Assembly: GCF_963576545.1 (NCBI RefSeq)
Contig: NW_026870391.1
Coordinates: 124,001 to 188,000, forward strand
Source of the DNA: Limanda limanda
Lineage: Eukaryota > Chordata > Actinopteri > Pleuronectiformes > Pleuronectidae
Reading direction: 5' to 3'
DNA: 64,000 nucleotides
Shown: in pieces, positions 49,460-62,024 of the stretch
How positions within the stretch are numbered: the first letter of the stretch is position 1
How the letters are laid out: every line of letters begins with the position of its first letter
Program-made: the position numbers and the translations under genes
Notes under the pieces: generated by a model
Seen by the model: only the letters and a program-made list of their open reading frames with translations
Told to the model about the DNA's origin: nothing
Database searches by the model: none

Positions 49460-51879
49460 CCATCCTTGAGCTTCTCCGACTTTCGGAAGGGTTAGGGTTA
49501 GGGTTAGGGATGAAAGCACATAGGAGAAAGAGATATTCTTGAATAACTTTTTTTGTGAAGGTCGGAGAGACTTGCAAGTAGGCTCTACCCCCACTAAATG
49601 GGGTAGCGCGCATCGATCGGTACCATCCTTGAGCTTCTCCGACTTTTGGAAGGGTTAGGGTTAGGGTTAGGGATGAAAGCACATAGGAGAAAGAGATATT
49701 CTTGAATAACTTTTTTTGTGAAGGTCGGAGAGACTTGCAAGTAGGCTCTACCCCCACTAAATGGGGTAGCGCGCATCGATCGGTACCATCCTTGAGCTTC
49801 TCCGACTTTCGGTAGGGTTAGGGTTAGGGTTAGGGATGAAAGCACATAGGAGAAAGAGATATTCTTGAATAACTTTTTTTGTGAAGGTCGGAGAGACTTG
49901 CAAGTAGGCTCTACCCCCACTAAATGGGGTAGCGCGCATCGATCGGTACCATCCTTGAGCTTCTCCGACTTTCGGAAGGGTTAGGGTTAGGGTTAGGGAT
50001 GAAAGCACATAGGAGAAAGAGATATTCTTGAATAACTTTTTTTGTGAAGGTCGGAGAGACTTGCAAGTAGGCTCTACCCCCACTAAATGGGGTAGCGCGC
50101 ATCGATCGGTACCATCCTTGAGCTTCTCCGACTTTCGGAAGGGTTAGGGTTAGGGTTAGGGATGAAAGCACATAGGAGAAAGAGATATTCTTGAATAACT
50201 TTTTTTGTGAAGGTCGGAGAGACTTGGAAAGTGGTTGCATCTGGACTAATTTGGGTCCTGCGGATCGATTGGTACCATCCCCGAGCTTGTACGACCTTCG
50301 GAAGAGGTCGACCGACGAAATTCCCCCAAATCTGAGGAGATATTCTTGAATAACTTTTTTTGTGAAGGTCGGAGAGACTTGCAAGTAGGCTCTACCCCCA
50401 CTAAATGGGGTAGCGCACATCGATCGGTACCATCCTTGAGCTTCTCCGACTTTCGGAAGGGTTAGGGTTAGGGTTAGGGATGAAAGCACATAGGAGAAAG
50501 AGATATTCTTGAATAACTTTTTTTGTGAAGGTCGGAGAGACTTGCAAGTAGGCTCTACCCCCACTAAATGGGGTAGCGCGCATCGATCGGTACCATCCTT
50601 GAGCTTCTCCGACTTTTGGAAGGGTTAGGGTTAGGGTTAGGGATGAAAGCACATAGGAGAAAGAGATATTCTTGAATAACTTTTTTTGTGAAGGTCGGAG
50701 AGACTTGCAAGTAGGCTCTACCCCCACTAAATGGGGTAGCGCGCATCGATCGGTACCATCCTTGAGCTTCTCCGACTTTCGGTAGGGTTAGGGTTAGGGT
50801 TAGGGATGAAAGCACATAGGAGAAAGAGATATTCTTGAATAACTTTTTTTGTGAAGGTCGGAGAGACTTGCAAGTAGGCTCTACCCCCACTAAATGGGGT
50901 AGCGCGCATCTATCGGTACCATCCTTGAGCTTCTCCGACTTTCGGAAGGGTTAGGGTTAGGGTTAGGGATGAAAGCACATAGGAGAAAGAGATATTCTTG
51001 AATAACTTTTTTTGTGAAGGTCGGAGAGACTTGCAAGTAGGCTCTACCCCCACTAAATGGGGTAGCGCGCATCGATCGGTACCATCCTTGAGCTTCTCCG
51101 ACTTTCGGAAGGGTTAGGGTTAGGGTTAGGGATGAAAGCACATAGGAGAAAGAGATATTCTTGAATAACTTTTTTTGTGAAGGTCGGAGAGACTTGGAAA
51201 GTGGTTGCATCTGGACTAATTTGGGTCCTGCGGATCGATTGGTACCATCCCCGAGCTTGTACGACCTTCGGAAGAGGTCGACCGACGAAATTCCCCCAAA
51301 TCTGAGGAGATATTCTTGAATAACTTTTTTTGTGAAGGTCGGAGAGACTTGCAAGTAGGCTCTACCCCCACTAAATGGGGTAGCGCACATCGATCGGTAC
51401 CATCCTTGAGCTTCTCCGACTTTCGGAAGGGTTAGGGTTAGGGTTAGGGATGAAAGCACATAGGAGAAAGAGATATTCTTGAATAACTTTTTTTGTGAAG
51501 GTCGGAGAGACTTGCAAGTAGGCTCTACCCCCACTAAATGGGGTAGCGCGCATCGATCGGTACCATCCTTGAGCTTCTCCGACTTTCGGAAGGGTTAGGG
51601 TTAGGGTTAGGGATGAAAGCACATAGGAGAAAGAGATATTCTTGAATAACTTTTTTGTGAAGGTCGGAGAGACTTGGAAAGTGGTTGCATCTGGACTAAT
51701 TTGGGTCCTGCGGATCGATTGGTACCATCCCCGAGCTTGTACGACCTTCGGAAGAGGTCGACCGACGAAATTCCCCCAAATCTGAGGAGATATTCTTGAA
51801 TAACTTTTTTTGTGAAGGTCGGAGAGACTTGCAAGTAGGCTCTACCCCCACTAAATGGGGTAGCGCACATCGATCGGTA
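49460..51879 (+). repeat. Tandem A4-D, A4-D, A-D (970, 970, 480 bp)
   Basis: Two adjacent 970-bp A4-D units share the private head variant CGGTAGGG (T at 49813 and 50783). The second has a private T at 50911 (GCGCATCTATCGG). The closing A-D has the six-T A' (from 51563) typical of left-domain U3 cassettes. The CGGTAGGG variant also recurs at 62372. Confidence 0.87.
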
Positions 51880-54443
51880 CCATCCTTGAGCTTCTCCGAC
51901 TTTCGGAAGGGTTAGGGTTAGGGTTAGGGATGAAAGCACATAGGAGAAAGAGATATTCTTGAATAACTTTTTTTGTGAAGGTCGGAGAGACTTGCAAGTA
52001 GGCTCTACCCCCACTAAATGGGGTAGCGCGCATCGATCGGTACCATCCTTGAGCTTCTCCGACTTTTGGAAGGGTTAGGGTTAGGGTTAGGGATGAAAGC
52101 ACATAGGAGAAAGAGATATTCTTGAATAACTTTTTTTGTGAAGGTCGGAGAGACTTGCAAGTAGGCTCTACCCCCACTAAATGGGGTAGCGCGCATCGAT
52201 CGGTACCATCCTTGAGCTTCTCCGACTTTCGGAAGGGTTAGGGTTAGGGTTAGGGATGAAAGCACATAGGAGAAAGAGATATTCTTGAATAACTTTTTTT
52301 GTGAAGGTCGGAGAGACTTGCAAGTAGGCTCTACCCCCACTAAATGGGGTAGCGCGCATCGATCGGTACCATCCTTGAGCTTCTCCGACTTTCGGAAGGG
52401 TTAGGGTTAGGGTTAGGGATGAAAGCACATAGGAGAAAGAGATATTCTTGAATAACTTTTTTTGTGAAGGTCGGAGAGACTTGCAAGTAGGCTCTACCCC
52501 CACTAAATGGGGTAGCGCACATCGATCGGTACCATCCTTGAGCTTCTCCGACTTTCGGAAGGGTTAGGGTTAGGGTTAGGGATGAAAGCACATAGGAGAA
52601 AGAGATATTCTTGAATAACTTTTTTTGTGAAGGTCGGAGAGACTTGGAAAGTGGTTGCATCTGGACTAATTTGGGTCCTGCAGATCGATTGGTACCATCC
52701 CCGAGTTTGTAAGACCTTCGGAAGAGGTCGACCGACGAAATTCCCCCAAATCTGAGGAGATATTCTTGAATAACTTTTTTTGTGAAGGTCGGAGAGACTT
52801 GCAAGTAGGCTCTACCCCCACTAAATGGGGTAGCGCACATCGATCGGTACCATCCTTGAGCTTCTCCGACTTTCGGAAGGGTTAGGGTTAGGGTTAGGGA
52901 TGAAAGCACATAGGAGAAAGAGATATTCTTGAATAACTTTTTTTGTGAAGGTCGGAGAGACTTGCAAGTAGGCTGTACCCCCACTAAATGGGGTAGCGCG
53001 CATCGATCGGTACCATCTTTGAGCTTCTCCGACTTTCGGAAGGGTTAGGGTTAGGGTTAGGGATGAAAGCACATAGGAGAAAGAGATATTCTTGAATAAC
53101 TTTTTTTGTGAAGGTCGGAGAGACTTGGAAAGTGGTTGCATCTGGACTAATTTGGGTCCTGCAGATCGATTGGTACCATCCCCGAGCTTGTACGACCTTC
53201 GGAAGAGGTCGACCGACGAAATTCCCCCAAATCTGAGGAGATATTCTTGAATAACTTTTTTTGTGAAGGTCGGAGAGACTTGCAAGTAGGCTCTACCCCC
53301 ACTAAATGGGGTAGCGCACATCGATCGGTACCATCCTTGAGCTTCTCCGACTTTCGGAAGGGTTAGGGTTAGGGTTAGGGATGAAAGCACATAGGAGAAA
53401 GAGATATTCTTGAATAACTTTTTTTGTGAAGGTCGGAGAGACTTGCAAGTAGGCTCTACCCCCACTAAATGGGGTAGCGCGCATCGATCAGTACCATCCT
53501 TGAGCTTCTCCGACTTTCGGAAGGGTTAGGGTTAGGGATGAAAGCACATAGGAGAAAGAGATATTCTTGAATAACTTTTTTTGTGAAGGTCGGAGAGACT
53601 TGCAAGTAGGCTCTACCCCCACTAAATGGGGTAGCGCGCATCGATCGGTACCATCCTTGAGCTTCTCCGACTTTCGGAAGGGTTAGGGTTAGGGATGAAA
53701 GCACATAGGAGAAAGAGATATTCTTGAATAACTTTTTTTGTGAAGGTCGGAGAGACTTGGAAAGTGGTTGCATCTGGACTAATTTGGGTCCTGCGGATCG
53801 ATTGGTACCATCCCCGAGCTTGTACGACCTTCGGAAGAGGTCGACCGACGAAATTCCCCCAAATCTGAGGAGATATTCTTGAATAGCTTTTTTTGTGAAG
53901 GTCGGAGAGACTTGCAAGTAGGCTCTACCCCCACTAAATGGGGTAGCGCACATCGATCGGTACCATCCTTGAGCTTCTCCGACTTTCGGAAGGGTTAGGG
54001 TTAGGGTTAGGGATGAAAGCACATAGGAGAAAGAGATATTCTTGAATAACTTTTTTTGTGAAGGTCGGAGAGACTTGCAAGTAGGCTCTACCCCCACTAA
54101 ATGGGGTAGCGCGCATCGATCGGTACCATCCTTGAGCTTCTCCGACTTTCGGAAGGGTTAGGGTTAGGGTTAGGGATGAAAGCACATAGGAGAAAGAGAT
54201 ATTCTTGAATAACTTTTTTTGTGAAGGTCGGAGAGACTTGGAAAGTGGTTGCATCTGGACTAATTTGGGTCCTGCGGATCGATTGGTACCATCCCCGAGC
54301 TTGTACGACCTTCGGAAGAGGTCGACCGACGAAATTCCCCCAAATCTGAGGAGATATTCTTGAATAACTTTTTTTGTGAAGGTCGGAGAGACTTGCAAGT
54401 AGGCTCTACCCCCACTAAATGGGGTAGCGCACATCGATCGGTA
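51880..54443 (+). repeat. HOR cassette U1, copy 5 (2564 bp), left-type island in the right domain
   Basis: Full U1 order and marks: GTTTGTAAG at 52705, CTGTACC then CTTTGAG, shortened A from 53494, AATAGC near 53886. The third D also has a shortened telomere block in A' (from 53651). It lies 26984 bp from copy 3 and is flanked by X units, so a left-domain cassette has been placed into the right domain, or X units were inserted around it. Confidence 0.87.
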
Positions 54444-57400
54444 CCATCCTTGAGCTTCTCCGACTTTCGGAAGGGTTAGGGTTAGGGTTAGGGATGAAAG
54501 CACATAGGAGAAAGAGATATTCTTGAATAACTTTTTTTGTGAAGGTCGGAGAGACTTGCAAGTAGGCTCTACCCCCACTAAATGGGGTAGCGCGCATCGA
54601 TCGGTACCATCCTTGAGCTTCTCCGACTTTTGGAAGGGTTAGGGTTAGGGTTAGGGATGAAAGCACATAGGAGAAAGAGATATTCTTGAATAACTTTTTT
54701 TGTGAAGGTCGGAGAGACTTGCAAGTAGGCTCTACCCCCACTAAATGGGGTAGCGCGCATCGATCGGTACCATCCTTGAGCTTCTCCGACTTTCGGAAGG
54801 GTTAGGGTTAGGGTTAGGGATGAAAGCACATAGGAGAAAGAGATATTCTTGAATAACTTTTTTTGTGAAGGTCGGAGAGACTTGCAAGTAGGCTCTACCC
54901 CCACTAAATGGGGTTGCACGCATCGATCAGTACCATCCTTGAGCTTCTCCGACTTTCGGAAGGGTTAGGGTTAGGGTTAGGGATGAAAGCACATAGGAGA
55001 AAGAGATATTCTTGAATAACTTTTTTTGTGAAGGTCGGAGAGACTTGCAAGTAGGCTCTACCCCCACTAAATGGGGTAGCGCGCATCGATCGGTACCATC
55101 CTTGAGCTTCTCCGACTTTCGGAAAGGTTAGGGTTAGGGTTAGGGATGAAAGCACATAGGAGAAAGAGATATTCTTGAATAACTTTTTTTGTGAAGGTCG
55201 GAGAGACTTGCAAGTAGGCTCTACCCCCACTAAATGGGGTAGCGCGCATCGATCGGTACCATCCTTGAGCTTCTCCGACTTTCGGAAGGGTTAGGGTTAG
55301 GGTTAGGGATGAAAGCACATAGGAGAAAGAGATATTCTTGAATAACTTTTTTTGTGAAGGTCGGAGAGACTTGCAAGTAGGCTCTACCCCCACTAAATGG
55401 GGTAGCGCGCATCGATCGGTACCATCCTTGAGCTTCTCCGACTTTCGGAAGGGTTAGGGTTAGGGTTAGGGATGAAAGCACATAGGAGAAAGAGATATTC
55501 TTGAATAACTTTTTTTGTGAAGGTCGGAGAGACTTGGAAAGTGGTTGCATCTGGACTAATTTGGGTCCTGCAGATCGATTGCTACCATCCCCGAGCTTGT
55601 ACGACCTTCGGAAGAGGTCGACCGACGAAATTCCCCCAAATCTGAGGAGATATTCTTGAATAACTTTTTTTGTGAAGGTCGGAGAGACTTGCAAGTAGGC
55701 TCTACCCCCACTAAATGGGGTAGCGCGCATCGATCGGTACCATCCTTGAGCTTCTCCGACTTTCGGAAGGGTTAGGGTTAGGGTTAGGGATGAAAGCACA
55801 TAGGAGAAAGAGATATTCTTGAATAACTTTTTTTGTGAAGGTCGGAGAGACTTGGAAAGTGGTTGCATCTGGACTAATTTGGGTCCTGCGGATCGATTGG
55901 TACCATCCCCGAGCTTGTACGACCTTCGGAAGAGGTCGACCGACGAAATTCCCCCAAATCTGAGGAGATATTCTTGAATAACTTTTTTTGTGAAGGTCGG
56001 AGAGACTTGCAAGTAGGCTGTACCCCCACTAAATGGGGTTGCGCGCATCGATCGGTACCATCCTTGAGCTTCTCCGACTTTCGGAAGGGTTAGGGTTAGG
56101 GTTAGGGATGAAAGCACATAGGAGAAAGAGATATTCTTGAATAACTTTTTTTGTGAAGGTCGGAGAGACTTGCAAGTAGGCTCTACCCCCACTAAATGGG
56201 GTAGCGCGCATCGATCGGTACCATCCTTGAGCTTCTCCGACTTTCGGAAGGGTTAGGGTTAGGGTTAGGGATGAAAGCACATAGGAGAAAGAGATATTCT
56301 TGAATAACTTTTTTTGTGAAGGTCGGAGAGACTTGCAAGTAGGCTCTACCCCCACTAAATGGGGTAGCGCGCATCGATCGGTACCATCCTTGAGCTTCTC
56401 CGACTTTCGGAAGGGTTAGGGTTAGGGTTAGGGATGAAAGCACATAGGAGAAAGAGATATTCTTGAATAACTTTTTTTGTGAAGGTCGGAGAGACTTGGA
56501 AAGTGGTTGCATCTGGACTAATTTGGGTCCTGCGGATCGATTGGTACCATCCCCGAGCTTGTACGACCTTCGGAAGAGGTCGACCGACGAAATTCCCCCA
56601 AATCTGAGGAGATATTCTTGAATAACTTTTTTTGTGAAGGTCGGAGAGACTTGCAAGTAGGCTCTACCCCCACTAAATGGGGTAGCGCACATCGATCGGT
56701 ACCATCCTTGAGCTTCTCCGACTTTCGGAAGGGTTAGGGTTAGGGTTAGGGATGAAAGCACATAGGAGAAAGAGATATTCTTGAATAACTTTTTTTGTGA
56801 AGGTCGGAGAGACTTGCAAGTAGGCTCTACCCCCACTAAATGGGGTAGCGCGCATCGATCGGTACCATCCTTGAGCTTCTCCGACTTTTGGAAGGGTTAG
56901 GGTTAGGGTTAGGGATGAAAGCACATAGGAGAAAGAGATATTCTTGAATAACTTTTTTTGTGAAGGTCGGAGAGACTTGCAAGTAGGCTCTACCCCCACT
57001 AAATGGGGTAGCGCGCATCGATCGGTACCATCCTTGAGCTTCTCCGACTTTCGGAAGGGTTAGGGTTAGGGTTAGGGATGAAAGCACATAGGAGAAAGAG
57101 ATATTCTTGAATAACTTTTTTTGTGAAGGTCGGAGAGACTTGCAAGTAGGCTCTACCCCCACTAAATGGGGTAGCGCGCATCGATCGGTACCATCCTTGA
57201 GCTTCTCCGACTTTCGGAAGGGTTAGGGTTAGGGTTAGGGATGAAAGCACATAGGAGAAAGAGATATTCTTGAATAACTTTTTTTGTGAAGGTCGGAGAG
57301 ACTTGCAAGTAGGCTCTACCCCCACTAAATGGGGTAGCGCGCATCGATCTGTACCATCCTTGAGCTTCTCCGACTTTCGGAAGGGTTAGGGTTAGGGTTA

Positions 57401-58315
57401 GGGATGAAAGCACATAGGAGAAAGAGATATTCTTGAATAACTTTTTTTGTGAAGGTCGGAGAGACTTGGAAAGTGGTTGCATCTGGACTAATTTGGGTCC
57501 TGCGGATCGATTGGTACCATCCCCGAGCTTGTACGACCTTCGGAAGAGGTCGACCGACGAAATTCCCCCAAATCTGAGGAGATATTCTTGAATAACTTTT
57601 TTTGTGAAGGTCGGAGAGACTTGCAAGTAGGCTGTACCCCCACTAAATGGGGTTGCGCGCATCGATCGGTACCATCCTTGAGCTTCTCCGACTTTCGGAA
57701 GGGTTAGGGTTAGGGTTAGGGATGAAAGCACATAGGAGAAAGAGATATTCTTGAATAACTTTTTTTGTGAAGGTCGGAGAGACTTGCAAGTAGGCTCTAC
57801 CCCCACTAAATGGGGTAGCGCGCATCGATCGGTACCATCCTTGAGCTTCTCCGACTTTCGGAAGGGTTAGGGTTAGGGTTAGGGATGAAAGCACATAGGA
57901 GAAAGAGATATTCTTGAATAACTTTTTTTGTGAAGGTCGGAGAGACTTGCAAGTAGGCTCTACCCCCACTAAATGGGGTAGCGCGCATCGATCGGTACCA
58001 TCCTTGAGCTTCTCCGACTTTCGGAAGGGTTAGGGTTAGGGTTAGGGATGAAAGCACATAGGAGAAAGAGATATTCTTGAATAACTTTTTTTGTGAAGGT
58101 CGGAGAGACTTGGAAAGTGGTTGCATCTGGACTAATTTGGGTCCTGCGGATCGATTGGTACCATCCCCGAGCTTGTACGACCTTCGGAAGAGGTCGACCG
58201 ACGAAATTCCCCCAAATCTGAGGAGATATTCTTGAATAACTTTTTTTGTGAAGGTCGGAGAGACTTGCAAGTAGGCTCTACCCCCACTAAATGGGGTAGC
58301 GCACATCGATCGGTA
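54444..58315 (+). repeat. HOR unit X, copy 3 (3872 bp)
   Basis: Same order and rare variants as copy 1 at an offset of 12559 bp: GGGGTTGCACG at 54910, CGGAAAGG at 55120, GATTGCTACC near 55579, GATCTGTACC at 57350. No difference from copy 1 was found at the marker sites; I did not compare every base. Confidence 0.88.
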
Positions 58316-61300
58316 CCATCCTTGAGCTTCTCCGACTTTCGGAAGGGTTAGGGTTAGGGTTAGGGATGAAAGCACATAGGAGAAAGAGATATTCTTGAAT
58401 AACTTTTTTTGTGAAGGTCGGAGAGACTTGCAAGTAGGCTCTACCCCCACTAAATGGGGTAGCGCGCATCGATCGGTACCATCCTTGAGCTTCTCCGACT
58501 TTTGGAAGGGTTAGGGTTAGGGTTAGGGATGAAAGCACATAGGAGAAAGAGATATTCTTGAATAACTTTTTTTGTGAAGGTCGGAGAGACTTGCAAGTAG
58601 GCTCTACCCCCACTAAATGGGGTAGCGCGCATCGATCGGTACCATCCTTGAGCTTCTCCGACTTTCGGAAGGGTTAGGGTTAGGGTTAGGGATGAAAGCA
58701 CATAGGAGAAAGAGATATTCTTGAATAACTTTTTTTGTGAAGGTCGGAGAGACTTGCAAGTAGGCTCTACCCCCACTAAATGGGGTTGCGCGCATCGATC
58801 AGTACCATCCTTGAGCTTCTCCGACTTTCGGAAGGGTTAGGGTTAGGGTTAGGGATGAAAGCACATAGGAGAAAGAGATATTCTTGAATAACTTTTTTTG
58901 TGAAGGTCGGAGAGACTTGCAAGTAGGCTCTACCCCCACTAAATGGGGTAGCGCGCATCGATCGGTACCATCCTTGAGCTTCTCCGACTTTCGGAAGGGT
59001 TAGGGTTAGGGTTAGGGATGAAAGCACATAGGAGAAAGAGATATTCTTGAATAACTTTTTTTGTGAAGGTCGGAGAGACTTGCAAGTAGGCTCTACCCCC
59101 ACTAAATGGGGTAGCGCGCATCGATCGGTACCATCCTTGAGCTTCTCCGACTTTCGGAAGGGTTAGGGTTAGGGTTAGGGATGAAAGCACATAGGAGAAA
59201 GAGATATTCTTGAATAACTTTTTTTGTGAAGGTCGGAGAGACTTGCAAGTAGGCTCTACCCCCACTAAATGGGGTAGCGCGCATCGATCGGTACCATCCT
59301 TGAGCTTCTCCGACTTTCGGAAGGGTTAGGGTTAGGGTTAGGGATGAAAGCACATAGGAGAAAGAGATATTCTTGAATAACTTTTTTTGTGAAGGTCGGA
59401 GAGACTTGGAAAGTGGTTGCATCTGGACTAATTTGGGTCCTGCAGATCGATTGCTACCATCCCCGAGCTTGTACGACCTTCGGAAGAGGTCGACCGACGA
59501 AATTCCCCCAAATCTGAGGAGATATTCTTGAATAACTTTTTTTGTGAAGGTCGGAGAGACTTGCAAGTAGGCTCTACCCCCACTAAATGGGGTAGCGCGC
59601 ATCGATCGGTACCATCCTTGAGCTTCTCCGACTTTCGGAAGGGTTAGGGTTAGGGTTAGGGATGAAAGCACATAGGAGAAAGAGATATTCTTGAATAACT
59701 TTTTTTGTGAAGGTCGGAGAGACTTGGAAAGTGGTTGCATCTGGACTAATTTGGGTCCTGCGGATCGATTGGTACCATCCCCGAGCTTGTACGACCTTCG
59801 GAAGAGGTCGACCGACGAAATTCCCCCAAATCTGAGGAGATATTCTTGAATAACTTTTTTTGTGAAGGTCGGAGAGACTTGCAAGTAGGCTGTACCCCCA
59901 CTAAATGGGGTTGCGCGCATCGATCGGTACCATCCTTGAGCTTCTCCGACTTTCGGAAGGGTTAGGGTTAGGGTTAGGGATGAAAGCACATAGGAGAAAG
60001 AGATATTCTTGAATAACTTTTTTTGTGAAGGTCGGAGAGACTTGCAAGTAGGCTCTACCCCCACTAAATGGGGTAGCGCGCATCGATCGGTACCATCCTT
60101 GAGCTTCTCCGACTTTCGGAAGGGTTAGGGTTAGGGTTAGGGATGAAAGCACATAGGAGAAAGAGATATTCTTGAATAACTTTTTTTGTGAAGGTCGGAG
60201 AGACTTGCAAGTAGGCTCTACCCCCACTAAATGGGGTAGCGCGCATCGATCGGTACCATCCTTGAGCTTCTCCGACTTTCGGAAGGGTTAGGGTTAGGGT
60301 TAGGGATGAAAGCACATAGGAGAAAGAGATATTCTTGAATAACTTTTTTTGTGAAGGTCGGAGAGACTTGGAAAGTGGTTGCATCTGGACTAATTTGGGT
60401 CCTGCGGATCGATTGGTACCATCCCCGAGCTTGTACGACCTTCGGAAGAGGTCGACCGACGAAATTCCCCCAAATCTGAGGAGATATTCTTGAATAACTT
60501 TTTTTGTGAAGGTCGGAGAGACTTGCAAGTAGGCTCTACCCCCACTAAATGGGGTAGCGCACATCGATCGGTACCATCCTTGAGCTTCTCCGACTTTCGG
60601 AAGGGTTAGGGTTAGGGTTAGGGATGAAAGCACATAGGAGAAAGAGATATTCTTGAATAACTTTTTTTGTGAAGGTCGGAGAGACTTGCAAGTAGGCTCT
60701 ACCCCCACTAAATGGGGTAGCGCGCATCGATCGGTACCATCCTTGAGCTTCTCCGACTTTTGGAAGGGTTAGGGTTAGGGTTAGGGATGAAAGCACATAG
60801 GAGAAAGAGATATTCTTGAATAACTTTTTTTGTGAAGGTCGGAGAGACTTGCAAGTAGGCTCTACCCCCACTAAATGGGGTAGCGCGCATCGATCGGTAC
60901 CATCCTTGAGCTTCTCCGACTTTCGGAAGGGTTAGGGTTAGGGTTAGGGATGAAAGCACATAGGAGAAAGAGATATTCTTGAATAACTTTTTTTGTGAAG
61001 GTCGGAGAGACTTGCAAGTAGGCTCTACCCCCACTAAATGGGGTAGCGCGCATCGATCGGTACCATCCTTGAGCTTCTCCGACTTTCGGAAGGGTTAGGG
61101 TTAGGGTTAGGGATGAAAGCACATAGGAGAAAGAGATATTCTTGAATAACTTTTTTTGTGAAGGTCGGAGAGACTTGCAAGTAGGCTCTACCCCCACTAA
61201 ATGGGGTAGCGCGCATCGATCTGTACCATCCTTGAGCTTCTCCGACTTTCGGAAGGGTTAGGGTTAGGGTTAGGGATGAAAGCACATAGGAGAAAGAGAT

Positions 61301-62024
61301 ATTCTTGAATAACTTTTTTTGTGAAGGTCGGAGAGACTTGGAAAGTGGTTGCATCTGGACTAATTTGGGTCCTGCGGATCGATTGGTACCATCCCCGAGC
61401 TTGTACGACCTTCGGAAGAGGTCGACCGACGAAATTCCCCCAAATCTGAGGAGATATTCTTGAATAACTTTTTTTGTGAAGGTCGGAGAGACTTGCAAGT
61501 AGGCTCTACCCCCACTAAATGGGGTAGCGCACATCGATCGGTACCATCCTTGAGCTTCTCCGACTTTCGGAAGGGTTAGGGTTAGGGTTAGGGATGAAAG
61601 CACATAGGAGAAAGAGATATTCTTGAATAACTTTTTTTGTGAAGGTCGGAGAGACTTGCAAGTAGGCTCTACCCCCACTAAATGGGGTAGCGCGCATCGA
61701 TCGGTACCATCTTTGAGCTTCTCCGACTTTCGGAAGGGTTAGGGTTAGGGTTAGGGATGAAAGCACATAGGAGAAAGAGATATTCTTGAATAACTTTTTT
61801 TGTGAAGGTCGGAGAGACTTGGAAAGTGGTTGCATCTGGACTAATTTGGGTCCTGCGGATCGATTGGTACCATCCCCGAGCTTGTACGACCTTCGGAAGA
61901 GGTCGACCGACGAAATTCCCCCAAATCTGAGGAGATATTCTTGAATAACTTTTTTTGTGAAGGTCGGAGAGACTTGCAAGTAGGCTCTACCCCCACTAAA
62001 TGGGGTAGCGCACATCGATCGGTA
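58316..62024 (+). repeat. HOR unit X, copy 4 (3709 bp)
   Basis: Matches copy 2, offset 12559 then 12565 bp because copy 2 has lost one TTAGGG that copy 4 keeps. It also lacks the private A at 48104. GATCTGTACC recurs at 61222, and the last A' head has CTTTGAG as in copy 2. Confidence 0.87.

Larger units (their letters stand above)
2095..51725 (+). repeat. Units with a six-T core run (11 copies)
   Basis: A units starting at 5459, 9302 and 16365 (all U2), and A' units starting at 2095, 11877, 15565, 18940, 22966, 24579, 27148 and 51563 (all in the last D of a U3 or U3-like end), have six T instead of seven. The restricted placement makes this a lineage marker for the left family and for the island near 51.6 kb. 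Confidence 0.88.
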
